A stretch of DNA of 55,593 nucleotides from positions 1 to 55,593 of the forward strand of contig JAJUJL010000026.1 in NCBI GenBank assembly GCA_029265355.1. The letters are read 5' to 3'. This DNA comes from Chloroflexota bacterium (lineage in GTDB: Bacteria; Chloroflexota; Anaerolineae; Anaerolineales; UBA4823). Shown one piece after another: positions 35,529 through 43,853 of this stretch. The notes beneath the pieces were generated by a model, which saw only the letters and a program-made list of their open reading frames with translations, made no database searches and was not told the origin of the DNA. Within the stretch, counting starts at the first letter, position 1. Every line of letters starts with the position of its first letter. The translations under genes were made by a program, and so were the position numbers.

Positions 35529-36860
35529 ATGCCCACGATGAGAGAACGGATCTTGAATTTCCTGACCGGCAAACGCCGGAACGGGAGCGGAGAAACGCTG
35601 AGCGCTGCTGCCCGCGCCGTGGTGGATGACAGCCGCGGTTGGACTTCGCTGGCGAGCCCTGCCAGGCCGCACGAGCGCGACTGGGCTGAGGTGCAGGGGC
35701 TGTACGAAGACTCGCTGGCGGCTTACCGCAAGAATCCGATCGCCTGGCGCATCATCGCCACCACCACCAACTACGTGGTTGGCGACCGCCTGCAGCTCTC
35801 CAGCAGCCGGCGCGAGCTGAACCGCTTCCTGCGCCTGTTTTGGGAGCATCCCAAGAACCGCATGCACCTGCGCCTGGCGGCAATGAGCGACGAGCTGGCG
35901 CGCGCCGGTGATCTGTTCGTGCTGCTCTTTCGCAACCCGGTGGATGGCATGAGCTACATCCGCTTCGTCACCAAGGACCGCATCGCCCGCATCGAAACCG
36001 CGCCCAACGACTGGGAAAGCGAGCTGGCTTATTACGAGCGCACCGAGAGCGGCGGCGAGCGGCGCTGGCTGGCAGCCGACCATCCCCATGCCCACCTGGA
36101 AGATGCGGTCATGCTGCACTACGCGGTCAATCGCCCCATTGGGGCGCTCCTGGGCGAGAGCGACCTGACCTCCATGCTGCCCTGGCTGGCGCGCTACAGC
36201 CGCATGTTGGAAGACCGCGTCCGCCTGCACTGGGCGGTGCGCGCTTTCTTGTGGATCGTGACGGTGCCGGCCAACAAGATCGCCGAAAAGCAGGCGCAGT
36301 ACCGCCAGCCGCCGGAGGCTGGCTCGATCATCATCAAAGACGAGTCCGAGCGCTGGGAGGTGGCGGCTCCGGAGTTGCACGGCAGCGACGCCAGCCACGA
36401 CCTGCGCGCCGTGCGCCAAATGGTGGACGCTGGCAGCGGCTACCCACCGCACTGGCGCGGCGAACCCGCCGACGCCAACCTGGCAACCGCCACCGCCATG
36501 CAGGCGCCCACCGAGCGCGCTCTCGCCCGCCGCCAGCAGTACTTCATTTTCATGCTGCAGGACATCCTGTGGACGGCTTACCAGCGGGCGGTTCAGTCGG
36601 GCAAGGCGCGTCCGATCAGCTCCGCCAGCTACGCTGAGCTGTTCACGGTCAGCGCGCCAGACGTGTCGCGCTCGGACAACGAATCGCTAGCGCGCGCCGC
36701 CAAAGATATCACCCAGGCTTTCGCCACGCTGTACGGTTTGCTGGAGGGGCGTTCAGGGCAGATGGACCGCTTGCTGCTGCGCCTGGCGCTGCGCTTCGCC
36801 GGCGAGCCGCAATCCGAGGAGACGATCGCTGCAATTTTGCAGGAAACCGCCTCCAAGTGA
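35529..36860 (+). CDS. Phage portal protein
   Basis: The 443-aa protein matches portal proteins: NPIAWRIIATTTNYVVGDRL near the N terminus, an EHPKNRMHLRLAAMSDELARAGD-like helix region, the YIRFVTKDRIARIE strand and GALLGESDLTSMLPWLARY. A SGYPPHWRGEPADANLATATAM segment comes near the stem. Portals form the dodecameric ring through which DNA is packaged. ATG 35529 is chosen because GAGGAGAAG precedes it; the longer frame runs through repeat sequence. Unusually, the portal gene comes after the capsid and spike genes instead of between terminase and protease. Confidence 0.88.
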   Translation: MPTMRERILNFLTGKRRNGSGETLSAAARAVVDDSRGWTSLASPARPHERDWAEVQGLYEDSLAAYRKNPIAWRIIATTTNYVVGDRLQLSSSRRELNRFLRLFWEHPKNRMHLRLAAMSDELARAGDLFVLLFRNPVDGMSYIRFVTKDRIARIETAPNDWESELAYYERTESGGERRWLAADHPHAHLEDAVMLHYAVNRPIGALLGESDLTSMLPWLARYSRMLEDRVRLHWAVRAFLWIVTVPANKIAEKQAQYRQPPEAGSIIIKDESERWEVAAPELHGSDASHDLRAVRQMVDAGSGYPPHWRGEPADANLATATAMQAPTERALARRQQYFIFMLQDILWTAYQRAVQSGKARPISSASYAELFTVSAPDVSRSDNESLARAAKDITQAFATLYGLLEGRSGQMDRLLLRLALRFAGEPQSEETIAAILQETASK

Positions 36861-36879
36861 AGCGACGTCACAGCGAGCG

Positions 36880-36965
36880 GCAGTTCTCCGAACTGCTCTG
36901 CGTGGCAGTCTCCTGGCGGGCGCGGAGATTGCTTCACCCGGCACACTACGCCGGGTTCGCAATGA
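36880..36965. repeat. Dispersed GCAGTCTCCTGG-type palindrome between phage genes
   Basis: GCGTGGCAGTCTCCTGGCG, GGAGATTGCTTCACC and GGGTTCGCAATGAC match the family at 32130-32205. Inside it, CGGCACACTACGCCG is a small hairpin. The stretch between the portal and the next start (36861-37040) has no other content. Confidence 0.65.
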
Positions 36966-37040
36966 CAACCAGGCAGGTTGGGAAGTGCGAAGCATCGTGG
37001 AGTTACTCCGCGGGAAACAACAAATGAAAGGATTGCAGCT

Positions 37041-37694
37041 ATGAGCACACTGGCAGACTTCCGCACCTGGGCGCGCCTGGCGCTGAGCGACTCGGGCAGC
37101 CTGATCTGGAGCGATGCCGAGATCGACCAGGGCCTGCGCCAGGCGCTGAGTGAGTACAGCGCCGCCCTGCCCTGCAGCCAGGAAACCGTCCTGGAACTGC
37201 CCGGCGAGGGCTGGGAAGTGGCGCTGGATGGGCTGGAGGGCTTGCTGCGCGTCCTGGATTGCCGCTACCCATTCGATTCGAGCTTGAGCAGCGCGGCGCA
37301 GCCTGCCAACCAGGCGCTCTCCTGGCGGCTGTGGTGGGACGACGCCCGCCCGGTCCTGGAACTGCGCACGGTTGGTGGGCGCGTGCCGCAGGCTGGAGAA
37401 GAAATACGCCTCTGGTACAGCAAGCTGCACACCATCCAGGACCTGGACGGCGCAGCGGCGAGCAGCGTGCTTGCCGGGCATGAGCAGCTATTGGTGAGCG
37501 GCGCGGCAGGGTACGCGGCCCTTCAGCGGGTGATCCATAACCTGGAAGTCGCCGGGCAGGATATGTTTGCCGTGGTGCTGATGGGCTCCTGGGCGCGCAG
37601 CAAGCAGCGCGAGTTCCAGGCCGGGCTGATGCGCCTGAGCTTGCAAGAGGCGCGCAGCGGACCGGCAGCCGCGCCCTGGAAAATGGAAGGGTGA
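37041..37694 (+). CDS. Phage head-completion / connector-type protein
   Basis: The 217-aa protein starts MSTLADFRTWARLAL and has LIWSDAEIDQGLRQALSEYS, the helical start typical of head-tail connector (gp6-like) proteins. A beta-rich middle and a helical end follow. Its place directly after the portal gene supports a head-completion role. The ATG at 37041 follows GAAAGGA; the longer upstream frame covers repeat sequence. Confidence 0.65.
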   Translation: MSTLADFRTWARLALSDSGSLIWSDAEIDQGLRQALSEYSAALPCSQETVLELPGEGWEVALDGLEGLLRVLDCRYPFDSSLSSAAQPANQALSWRLWWDDARPVLELRTVGGRVPQAGEEIRLWYSKLHTIQDLDGAAASSVLAGHEQLLVSGAAGYAALQRVIHNLEVAGQDMFAVVLMGSWARSKQREFQAGLMRLSLQEARSGPAAAPWKMEG

Positions 37695-37709
37695 GACCGG
37701 TGAGTGGGT

Positions 37710-38120
37710 ATGGCGAAAGAGTCATCCTTCCCCGATTTTGACGAGTTCGATAGCTGGATCAAGCGCGTCCAACCGGTGCGCTCCCCGCTGGTGGTGCGTT
37801 ACCGCAAGGGCGGGGACGGGCAAGACTACGCCCTGCCCGGCAGCCAGGTGAGCGTACCGGTGGGCGGCTACTTCCAGGCTGGCGCCAGCCGCTGGAGCGG
37901 AGCGGCAGCGACCAGCGGCGGCTTTTCCGTGGCGCTGGCGCAGCCCTTCGCTGGCTCGCCCCTGGTGGTCGTCACACCCGTCTATACCCAGCCGCTGTTC
38001 ACCGGTGTGTTCCTGCTGGCCTCGCCGCAGGCTTACCAGATCGAACTGCATTGGTGGGCGCTGAGCGCCATCAGCGAGCTGCACGTGCACTGGCTGGCGT
38101 TCGGACCGGGAGCCGTTTAG
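37710..38120 (+). CDS. Phage protein with H-type-lectin-like domain
   Basis: The 136-aa protein ends in a beta-sandwich segment (SGGFSVALAQPF, GSPLVVVTPVYTQP, AYQIELHWWALSAISELHVHWLAFGPG). It resembles H-type lectin domains, which use such strands to bind carbohydrate and often occur on fibres. It is the last gene of the virus-derived cassette. A weak GGTGAG precedes the ATG; the GTG at 37704 is an alternative. Confidence 0.55.
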   Translation: MAKESSFPDFDEFDSWIKRVQPVRSPLVVRYRKGGDGQDYALPGSQVSVPVGGYFQAGASRWSGAAATSGGFSVALAQPFAGSPLVVVTPVYTQPLFTGVFLLASPQAYQIELHWWALSAISELHVHWLAFGPGAV

Positions 38121-38187
38121 GGGATTGGCTCACGCAGCCGGCCGCTTTCCTAACAATGTTGTTCTTTCTGTGGGATAAAAGAGCAGT

Positions 38188-38193
38188 TATAAT
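38188..38193 (+). promoter_or_regulatory. Candidate -10 element of the hydrolase gene
   Basis: TATAAT lies about 110 bases before the gene at 38304, with only a weak TTTCTG 17 bases upstream. The region 38121-38303 has no gene and marks the boundary between the phage cassette and host genes. Confidence 0.35.
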
Positions 38194-38303
38194 CAACAAT
38201 AGTGCACATCATCACATGTGGGTCGGTCGAGCTGACCCGGCACTCTGCGCTGGCGGCAACGCTTCCAGGCGCCTGACTCATCGCTGAACAGGTATGTTTA
38301 AGA

Positions 38304-39188
38304 ATGGCCTTTGCGCCGCACTGGTTGCAGATCAACGATCAGATTATCAATCTTTACGCCGTATCGGGGAGTGAACCGGCGGTGATCCTGCTGCATGGCG
38401 GCGGCTGGTGGCCAGTGCTGGCCGATACCCCGTTGCTCTCCTGGGGCCCAACCCTGGAAGTGCTCAGCAAGCGCCGGCGGGCGATTGCCGTGGATTGGCC
38501 GACCTGCGAGACGGAAGATGCCGAGGTTGCCGGGCCATTGCCTGGCCAGGCAGCGGGCATTGCCAGCAAATTATTGGTGTGCCTGGATGATATCCTGAAC
38601 GCGCTCGGCCTGGACACGGTTGTTCTGGTTGGGTTGTCGATGGGTGGCTGCGTGGCCATGGATTACGCCCTGCGCAACCCCAAGCGCGTGGAAAAGCTGG
38701 TGCTGGTATCGTCATACGGATTGCACTCTCACCTGCCGCTGCACAAACTGATGTACCTGTATTTGAACCTCCCCCTGGTGGATGAGTTCATGTGGAACCT
38801 GATGCGGAGCATGCGCTGGACGGTGCGGCCTTCTTTGCGCTACATCCTGCGCAACTACCGCATTATCACTCCGGCTCTGATGGAGACTGCCTGGCAATTG
38901 ACCAGCAAGCACGCCGGCGGAAACACTTTTTTTCACTGGTTGAAAAGCGAAGTGACCTGGCGCGGTATGCGCACCAGCTACCTGAATCGCTTGTCCGAGC
39001 TGGAAATGCCGGTTTTGCTGGTGCACGGCGAAAAGGACCGCCTGGTGCCGGTGGATTGCGCCCGCCAGGCTCAACGATTGATCCCGCAGGCTGAGTTGCT
39101 GGTCTTCCCCAACTGCGGGCATTGGCCGCAGCGCGAGTATGCGCCGGCTTTCCACCAGGCGCTGATCGAGTTTGTTGGCATTCAATAG
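38304..39188 (+). CDS. Alpha/beta hydrolase
   Basis: The 294-aa protein has the complete alpha/beta-hydrolase triad context: oxyanion motif LLHGGGWW, nucleophile elbow GLSMGG (about residue 113), an acid in HGEKDRLVP and the catalytic His in FPNCGHWPQRE. A cap of helices lies between residues about 140 and 225. Substrate cannot be told. There is no signal peptide. It follows the phage cassette on the same strand, but a separate -10 element and host-like composition suggest it is a host gene. Confidence 0.88.
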   Translation: MAFAPHWLQINDQIINLYAVSGSEPAVILLHGGGWWPVLADTPLLSWGPTLEVLSKRRRAIAVDWPTCETEDAEVAGPLPGQAAGIASKLLVCLDDILNALGLDTVVLVGLSMGGCVAMDYALRNPKRVEKLVLVSSYGLHSHLPLHKLMYLYLNLPLVDEFMWNLMRSMRWTVRPSLRYILRNYRIITPALMETAWQLTSKHAGGNTFFHWLKSEVTWRGMRTSYLNRLSELEMPVLLVHGEKDRLVPVDCARQAQRLIPQAELLVFPNCGHWPQREYAPAFHQALIEFVGIQ

Positions 39189-39233
39189 TAACAAGCTGAC
39201 ATACAAAATCGTGATAATCGTCACTTGCTCGCA

Positions 39234-40094
39234 ATGGTTAAATCAGATACCATTCAGGAAATGTTACGCGGGTTTCAGGTCGTGACGATCACCGAGATAG
39301 TGGCGGGGGTTGTATTACTGGCATTCTCCCTGTCGAACGTAGGCAAACTCATTTCACAACTGCCGCCCGGAAAAGTGCACCACCGCTGGAAAGTGCTGGC
39401 GGTGCTGATCATCGTCTTTATTGGCGGCTATGCCGGTTATGGGGTTATCTTCTGGGACAAACAGCACCAGTTCCCGGACCTGATCGTACCAACCATTTTC
39501 GCATTGGGCGCATGCTTCGTTTTTCTGACCACGTCTTTATCGCTGCAGACGGCAGTGGACGTGCGCCGCGTGATTATGCTGGAACGCGAAACGATAACCG
39601 ATGCACTGACCGGCGTTTACAACCGCCGCTTCATGGAAAGGTACCTGGAAGATGAATTTGTGCGGGCGCGCGCCTACGCCGCCCCGCTCTCCCTCCTTCT
39701 GATCGACGTTGATCATTTCAAGCAGATCAATGACCGGCTTGGGCACTTGAGCGGTGACTTGGTCATTCGCTCATTATGCGAGCTGGTCTCGCAGGCAGTG
39801 CGTCAGGCGGATATCGTCGTGCGCTACGGCGGCGACGAGTTGATCGTGATTGCCCCCAACACGCCGCTCAAAATGGCAGAGATGTTTGCCGAACGCCTGT
39901 GCCGCAGAATTGAAGCCCAGACGTTAACCATCAAAAATAATGCTCTGACAGAGCTGCAGGTCAACATCACTGTCAGCATCGGGGTAGCAAGTGTCGATTC
40001 ACGCACCGACACGGTGGAAAAGCTGATACACCGCGTGGACCAGGCGTTATACTCAGCCAAGCAAGCGGGAAGGAATCGAGTGGCTGCGGTTTGA
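39234..40094 (+). CDS. Membrane-bound GGDEF diguanylate cyclase
   Basis: The protein has three membrane helices (about 20-38, 56-78 and 84-105), a short coiled linker and a GGDEF domain. The active-site loop reads RYGGDEL, with Leu as the last residue, which many active cyclases accept. RQAD stands five residues before it and fits the RxxD inhibitory site for c-di-GMP. DALTGVYNRRF and LLIDVDHFKQINDRLGH carry the nucleotide and metal residues. It makes c-di-GMP, the opposite reaction to the HD-GYP enzyme at 14106. No Shine-Dalgarno is visible for the ATG or for the TTG at 39225. Confidence 0.88.
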   Translation: MVKSDTIQEMLRGFQVVTITEIVAGVVLLAFSLSNVGKLISQLPPGKVHHRWKVLAVLIIVFIGGYAGYGVIFWDKQHQFPDLIVPTIFALGACFVFLTTSLSLQTAVDVRRVIMLERETITDALTGVYNRRFMERYLEDEFVRARAYAAPLSLLLIDVDHFKQINDRLGHLSGDLVIRSLCELVSQAVRQADIVVRYGGDELIVIAPNTPLKMAEMFAERLCRRIEAQTLTIKNNALTELQVNITVSIGVASVDSRTDTVEKLIHRVDQALYSAKQAGRNRVAAV

Positions 40095-40184
40095 GCTCGC
40101 GACTTTGGACTATAATTTGCGCACCCCTGGGGACTCGATGGATAGCTACCCCAACCGGTGAAGCGGTCAGCATCCCGCACAAAC

Positions 40185-40295
40185 ACCTGCTCGCACGATG
40201 TGGGCTACGCAAAATGACCTGATAGGAGGTTGCCACGGCCAGCACAGGCGTGTAAAGAACACCTGACGCCGGTCTCGCCATGACAGCCAAGATCA
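40185..40295 (+). repeat. Dispersed structured element, copy 2
   Basis: It contains CTGCTCGCACGATGTGGGCT, GCAAAATGACCTGATAGGAG, GGCCAGCACAGGCGTGTAAA and GACGCCGGTCTCGCCATGAC. It is inverted relative to copy 1 at 26850, so the two copies bracket the 13-kb block that includes the phage cassette. It ends at the ribosome binding site of the lipoprotein gene. Confidence 0.85.
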
Positions 40296-40308
40296 AAAAA
40301 GGAAACCT

Positions 40309-41016
40309 ATGCGCAAGCTGTCTCTACCAAGAATGATTACCATGACCTTGTTGGGTTGCCTGGCGCTGAGCGCCTGCGTCCCCTCTCCCGCTGGCCCCGA
40401 GCCAGCCGGCGAGTTGCCCAACATCTCGCGTTGGCCGTTGGAGATCGAGGAGACCTTCGAGAGCGGCGCGGGCAATGGCTTCTCCCTGTTCAGCGAATCC
40501 TACGGGCAGCAGGACCAGTCCGGCGGCAACCTGTGCCTGATCCTCACCGAACCCCAGCGCTACAACTGGGCTGTTCAGGGCGATTGGACCGACTACGCCG
40601 TGGATGCGGTGATCACCAGCCTGAGCGAGGGCGCTTCGGGCGGGCTGGTGTATCGCACGGCGCAGGCAGAAGCCAGCCTGTACGCCTTCGAGATCAACGG
40701 GCAGGGCGAATATCGCATCGCCCGCCTGGATCCAGGCACGCCGAACGGGCTCACTCCGGCAGCGCCTGGCTGGGCGCCCATTGTGGATTGGACAAAGTCA
40801 CGCGAAATCAAAACTGGCCTGGAGCGCAACCAGCTCACCGTGATCGCCGCCGGCGAGGAGTTCTGGTTCTTCATCAACCGCCAGCCGGTTACCAGCCTGC
40901 AGGATGACAGGCTGAGCTACGGCGGGGCGGGCGTGCTGGTGCAAAGCGGCGAGACAGTTCCCGCCAGCGCCTGTTTCGATGATTTCAAGGTCTTCTTATC
41001 GCTGAAGAGCCATTGA
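40309..41016 (+). CDS. Lipoprotein with concanavalin-like (DUF1080/LamG-type) fold
   Basis: The 235-aa protein has a lipoprotein signal (lipobox LSAC) and a short Pro-rich linker. One beta-sandwich domain follows, with FESGAGNGFSLFSES, YAVDAVITSLSEGASGGLVYR and a C-terminal FDDFKVF strand, the pattern of laminin-G-like/DUF1080 carbohydrate-binding or glycosidase-like domains. No catalytic residues can be assigned. AAAAAAGGAAACCT, at the edge of a dispersed repeat, provides its ribosome binding site. A similar domain is found in the membrane protein at 47287. Confidence 0.8.
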   Translation: MRKLSLPRMITMTLLGCLALSACVPSPAGPEPAGELPNISRWPLEIEETFESGAGNGFSLFSESYGQQDQSGGNLCLILTEPQRYNWAVQGDWTDYAVDAVITSLSEGASGGLVYRTAQAEASLYAFEINGQGEYRIARLDPGTPNGLTPAAPGWAPIVDWTKSREIKTGLERNQLTVIAAGEEFWFFINRQPVTSLQDDRLSYGGAGVLVQSGETVPASACFDDFKVFLSLKSH

Positions 41017-41139
41017 TCGCCAGCCGCAGCCCCTGGAATTGCCCTGCCGCGGGATGTTCGCCGAGCTGCCTGTTCGCCGGCGGGGCAATTACACGGTGCA
41101 GTCAGAATCATCCCACGGGCGCAGTCAACTTATGGTTTA

Positions 41140-42717
41140 ATGGCTTGGATGACGCACAAGAATTGGGTTGGGTTCATCGTTCTCATCCTGCTGGGGGGGT
41201 CGATCCTGTTTGGCCGCGCCATGCGCGCGCAATTCTCCCACGATGAGCATCAGTTCGTCGCCAGCGCCCAGCTTTTGATCAGCCGCGGCCTGCTCCCCTA
41301 CCTGGACTACCCCTATTTCCACCTGCCGAACATGGTCTTCATCAACAGCCTGGCGGTGGCGGCCAGCGACTATGACTTCCTGGCAGTGCGCGCCCTGGGC
41401 GTTGTGTGGAGCCTGGGAGCGGCGGCGGCGATTTACTTCCTGACACGCTCGCTGCTGCCGCTGGAAAGCGCGCTGCTGCGCCACCTTTCAGCTTTCACAG
41501 TCAGCCTGGTGATGATCCTCGATCCGCTGTTTATCTCGGCTGATGGGCGGGCCTTCAACCACATGCTGCCCGGATGGCTCTCGCTGTTGGCTTTTGCGGC
41601 CTGCCGCCAGGGGTTGCGCGCCGGGGCAAGCTGGAAATGGTTTGGCCTGTGCGGGGTGTTGAGCGGGCTGGCAACCGGCGCGCGCGCTTCCTACGCGGTA
41701 GTGATCGTGGTTTTCGCCGCAGCCATCTTCCTGCTACCCCAGGCTCGCACATGGCGCGCCTGCCTGGTGGAGGCTGGCGTGCTCGGCGCGGGAGCGTTCC
41801 TCTCTCTGCTGCCCACCCTGGCGCTGTTCCTGGCAGCGCCAGAGCGTTTCTATTTCGGCAACTACATCTACATTCGCCTGAACACGCTCTACCGCCAGGC
41901 GGTGGACTATAAGCTGGCGATGGACCTGCCCGATAAATGGCTGTTTTTATTCCAGAAAGTGCTCTTGCACCCGCTGGATATCTTTCTCTACCTGGTTTTT
42001 ATCGCTGTTACCGGGATGGCGCTGGTTCGATGGCGGCGGTCCAGGGAGACGAGCGACCCGGGCGCGCTGCTCGCTGCCGGGCTTGGCCTGGCGTTATTTG
42101 CCAGCGCCTTCGCGCCAACGCCTTCCTGGCCGCAGTATTTTTTCGCTCCCCTGCCGTTTCTGGTGGTGGTTTTTGTTTATGGGTTGAGCTGGTTAGCGCG
42201 CCGCAAAGCCGTCTACGGTTACATCGCCGTGGGGACGCTGGCAGCCCTGGCGTTGGCCTCCAACGCGGCGGCAGCGGCGCGCGACGACCTGGCGATACTG
42301 CTCCAGCCAGAAGCCTGGCTGACGGTGGAGGTGCACCAATTTGCCGAGCAACTCGGCGAGAACGTGCCCGAGGGGAAGGTGCTCACCCTGGCGCCCATCT
42401 TTCCGCTGGAAGCCGGGCTGGAGATCTACGAGCCGTTCACCGTGGGACCGTTCGCCTGGCGCACAGCGCACCTGGTGGGCGCAGAGCTGCGCAGCGCGTA
42501 TGGCATCGTCGCCCGCCGCGAGCTGGATGAATACCTCGCCGCCGATCCGCCAGCGGCGGTTTTGGTGGGTTTCGAGACCGAGGGGGCCGGCTTTGGTCCG
42601 TACGACAAGGGCGGGCTGGAGAAACCGATGGAAGATTACGCCCGCAGCTCAGGTTTTACGCCCCAGGCGATGGCGGCCAGCTTCACCCTGGGCCCGGTGA
42701 TCCTGTGGACGCCGTGA
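41140..42717 (+). CDS. Multi-pass glycosyltransferase, GT-C / family 39-like
   Basis: The 525-aa protein has about eleven membrane helices. The first outer loop has FSHDEHQF, the acidic DE pair typical of GT-C enzymes that use lipid-linked sugars, and then LPYLDYPYFHLP. A soluble C-terminal part of about 125 residues faces outside. Such enzymes mannosylate proteins or add sugars to lipids; acceptor and donor are unknown here. The start could be ATG 41140 or 41149. Confidence 0.82.
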   Translation: MAWMTHKNWVGFIVLILLGGSILFGRAMRAQFSHDEHQFVASAQLLISRGLLPYLDYPYFHLPNMVFINSLAVAASDYDFLAVRALGVVWSLGAAAAIYFLTRSLLPLESALLRHLSAFTVSLVMILDPLFISADGRAFNHMLPGWLSLLAFAACRQGLRAGASWKWFGLCGVLSGLATGARASYAVVIVVFAAAIFLLPQARTWRACLVEAGVLGAGAFLSLLPTLALFLAAPERFYFGNYIYIRLNTLYRQAVDYKLAMDLPDKWLFLFQKVLLHPLDIFLYLVFIAVTGMALVRWRRSRETSDPGALLAAGLGLALFASAFAPTPSWPQYFFAPLPFLVVVFVYGLSWLARRKAVYGYIAVGTLAALALASNAAAAARDDLAILLQPEAWLTVEVHQFAEQLGENVPEGKVLTLAPIFPLEAGLEIYEPFTVGPFAWRTAHLVGAELRSAYGIVARRELDEYLAADPPAAVLVGFETEGAGFGPYDKGGLEKPMEDYARSSGFTPQAMAASFTLGPVILWTP

Positions 42718-42739
42718 GCAGGGGCAGGGCGATGTTTTT

Positions 42740-42868
42740 TTACGGATCGACATCAATGAGCATCACTTTGACGGGGACTGCCGGGAAATGCCGCTTTAAT
42801 CTCTCGATATCATAAACAAGCTGCTCTCCATTATTGCGTCTTGAAAAACACGGGTTGCTTCTATATAA
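42740..42868 (-). pseudogene. Possible 3' remnant of an unknown gene
   Basis: A 42-codon open stretch without a start codon encodes CFSRRNNGEQLVYDIERLK and ends KVMLIDVDP before a stop. The composition looks protein-like (amphipathic helix then hydrophobic strand), but an in-frame TGA lies immediately upstream. It may be the tail of a decayed gene. I do not recognise the family. The rest of 42718-43217 shows no gene. Confidence 0.3.
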
Positions 42869-43060
42869 TCATATTAGCCTCTTTTACCGTTGCTGAGTAT
42901 CTGCAGAAGAAAGCTTAGAAGTGGTCTGCTTGCTTCCGTTGGGCTGAGTCGGTTCGGTTACGCGCCATCCACGAATGGGAGCACGGATACTCGCATGCGC
43001 GCTCAATCCCCATTGAGGAAATTCGTTGCTCCACCGCACGGAGCTAGAGTCCTGACAGCG

Positions 43061-43072
43061 CCTCGATCGAGG
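43061..43072. promoter_or_regulatory. 12-bp perfect palindrome upstream of the CODH operon
   Basis: CCTCGATCGAGG lies about 145 bases before cooF. It does not match the CooA consensus (TGTC-N8-GACA type). It is noted only because of its position. Confidence 0.2.
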
Positions 43073-43217
43073 AATCGCCGGCTGGCAGACGATTCGCGTT
43101 TTCGTTTCCTGTTCGTGGGCGGCTTTCTTCTTGAGCGCAACGCAGTGAGGAGGTGAAACGCTGCTCTGCATAATTCTGATCGCTCCCTGATACAAGCAAA
43201 TGAAGGAGGTGGCCTGC

Positions 43218-43850
43218 ATGAAGACTGTTTTGATTCACCCTGAGCGGTGCATCGGTTGCAAGCAGTGCGAGGCCGCTTGCGCCGTAGCGCACTCGCAAAG
43301 CAAAAGCCTGTTTTGGGCCGTGTTCGAAACCCCGCCGCCCAAGCCGCGCATCCACGCCGAACCCGGCCTGCTGCTCAACACCTCGTTTCCAAACAAGTGC
43401 CGGCACTGCAACCCGGCCCCCTGCCAGATGGCCTGCCCGACGGCGGCCATCTACCGCAGCCAGGATTTCCCCGAGATTGTGCAAATCAACGAACAGCGCT
43501 GCATCGCCTGCGGCATGTGCGCGGTGGTGTGCCCGTTCGACGTGATCACCTACCACGCCTCGCCAGCCGCGCCGGAGCGCCCGCTGGTGGCGATCAAGTG
43601 CAACCAGTGCATCGAGCGCCAGCGCCAGGGCCTGGAGCCCGCCTGCGTGGAGGCCTGCAAGGTGGGAGCGCTGGCGTTCGGCGAGCTGAACGAGCTGCTC
43701 AAAGCGCAGCGCGTGCGCTATACGCACGCTGTGCTGGCCGGCGCACAGGCGGAAGAAACCCCTGCACAGGTTCCCGCCAACGTGAGCGCCTGGCGCGGGT
43801 GGGGCGCAGTGGTGGCCGGCTTGAACGAAGATGGCAAGAAAGGAGTGTGA
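43218..43850 (+). CDS. cooF: CooF-like 4Fe-4S ferredoxin for carbon monoxide dehydrogenase
   Basis: The 210-aa protein has four Cys clusters: CIGCKQCEAAC, CRHCNPAPCQMACP, CIACGMCAVVCPF and CNQC...CVEACKVGAL. This is the four-[4Fe-4S] layout of CooF/HycB-type electron carriers. CooF accepts electrons from the Ni-CODH. The start at 43218 follows AAGGAGGTGG; an earlier in-frame ATG at 43200 is less likely. The cooS gene begins three bases after its stop. With the FAD oxidoreductase downstream, electrons from CO probably go to NAD(P)+ rather than to a hydrogenase, as no hydrogenase genes are present. Confidence 0.92.
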   Translation: MKTVLIHPERCIGCKQCEAACAVAHSQSKSLFWAVFETPPPKPRIHAEPGLLLNTSFPNKCRHCNPAPCQMACPTAAIYRSQDFPEIVQINEQRCIACGMCAVVCPFDVITYHASPAAPERPLVAIKCNQCIERQRQGLEPACVEACKVGALAFGELNELLKAQRVRYTHAVLAGAQAEETPAQVPANVSAWRGWGAVVAGLNEDGKKGV

Positions 43851-43853
43851 ACC

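Noticed and set aside
27029-38200. Phage attachment sites
   Set aside because: I looked for direct repeats at both ends of the cassette and for a tRNA gene and found none; only inverted copies of a dispersed element lie outside it.
42890-43217. CooA/CRP-type binding site upstream of cooF
   Set aside because: No TGTC...GACA-type dyad of correct spacing was found; only the short palindrome CCTCGATCGAGG, which is not the consensus.
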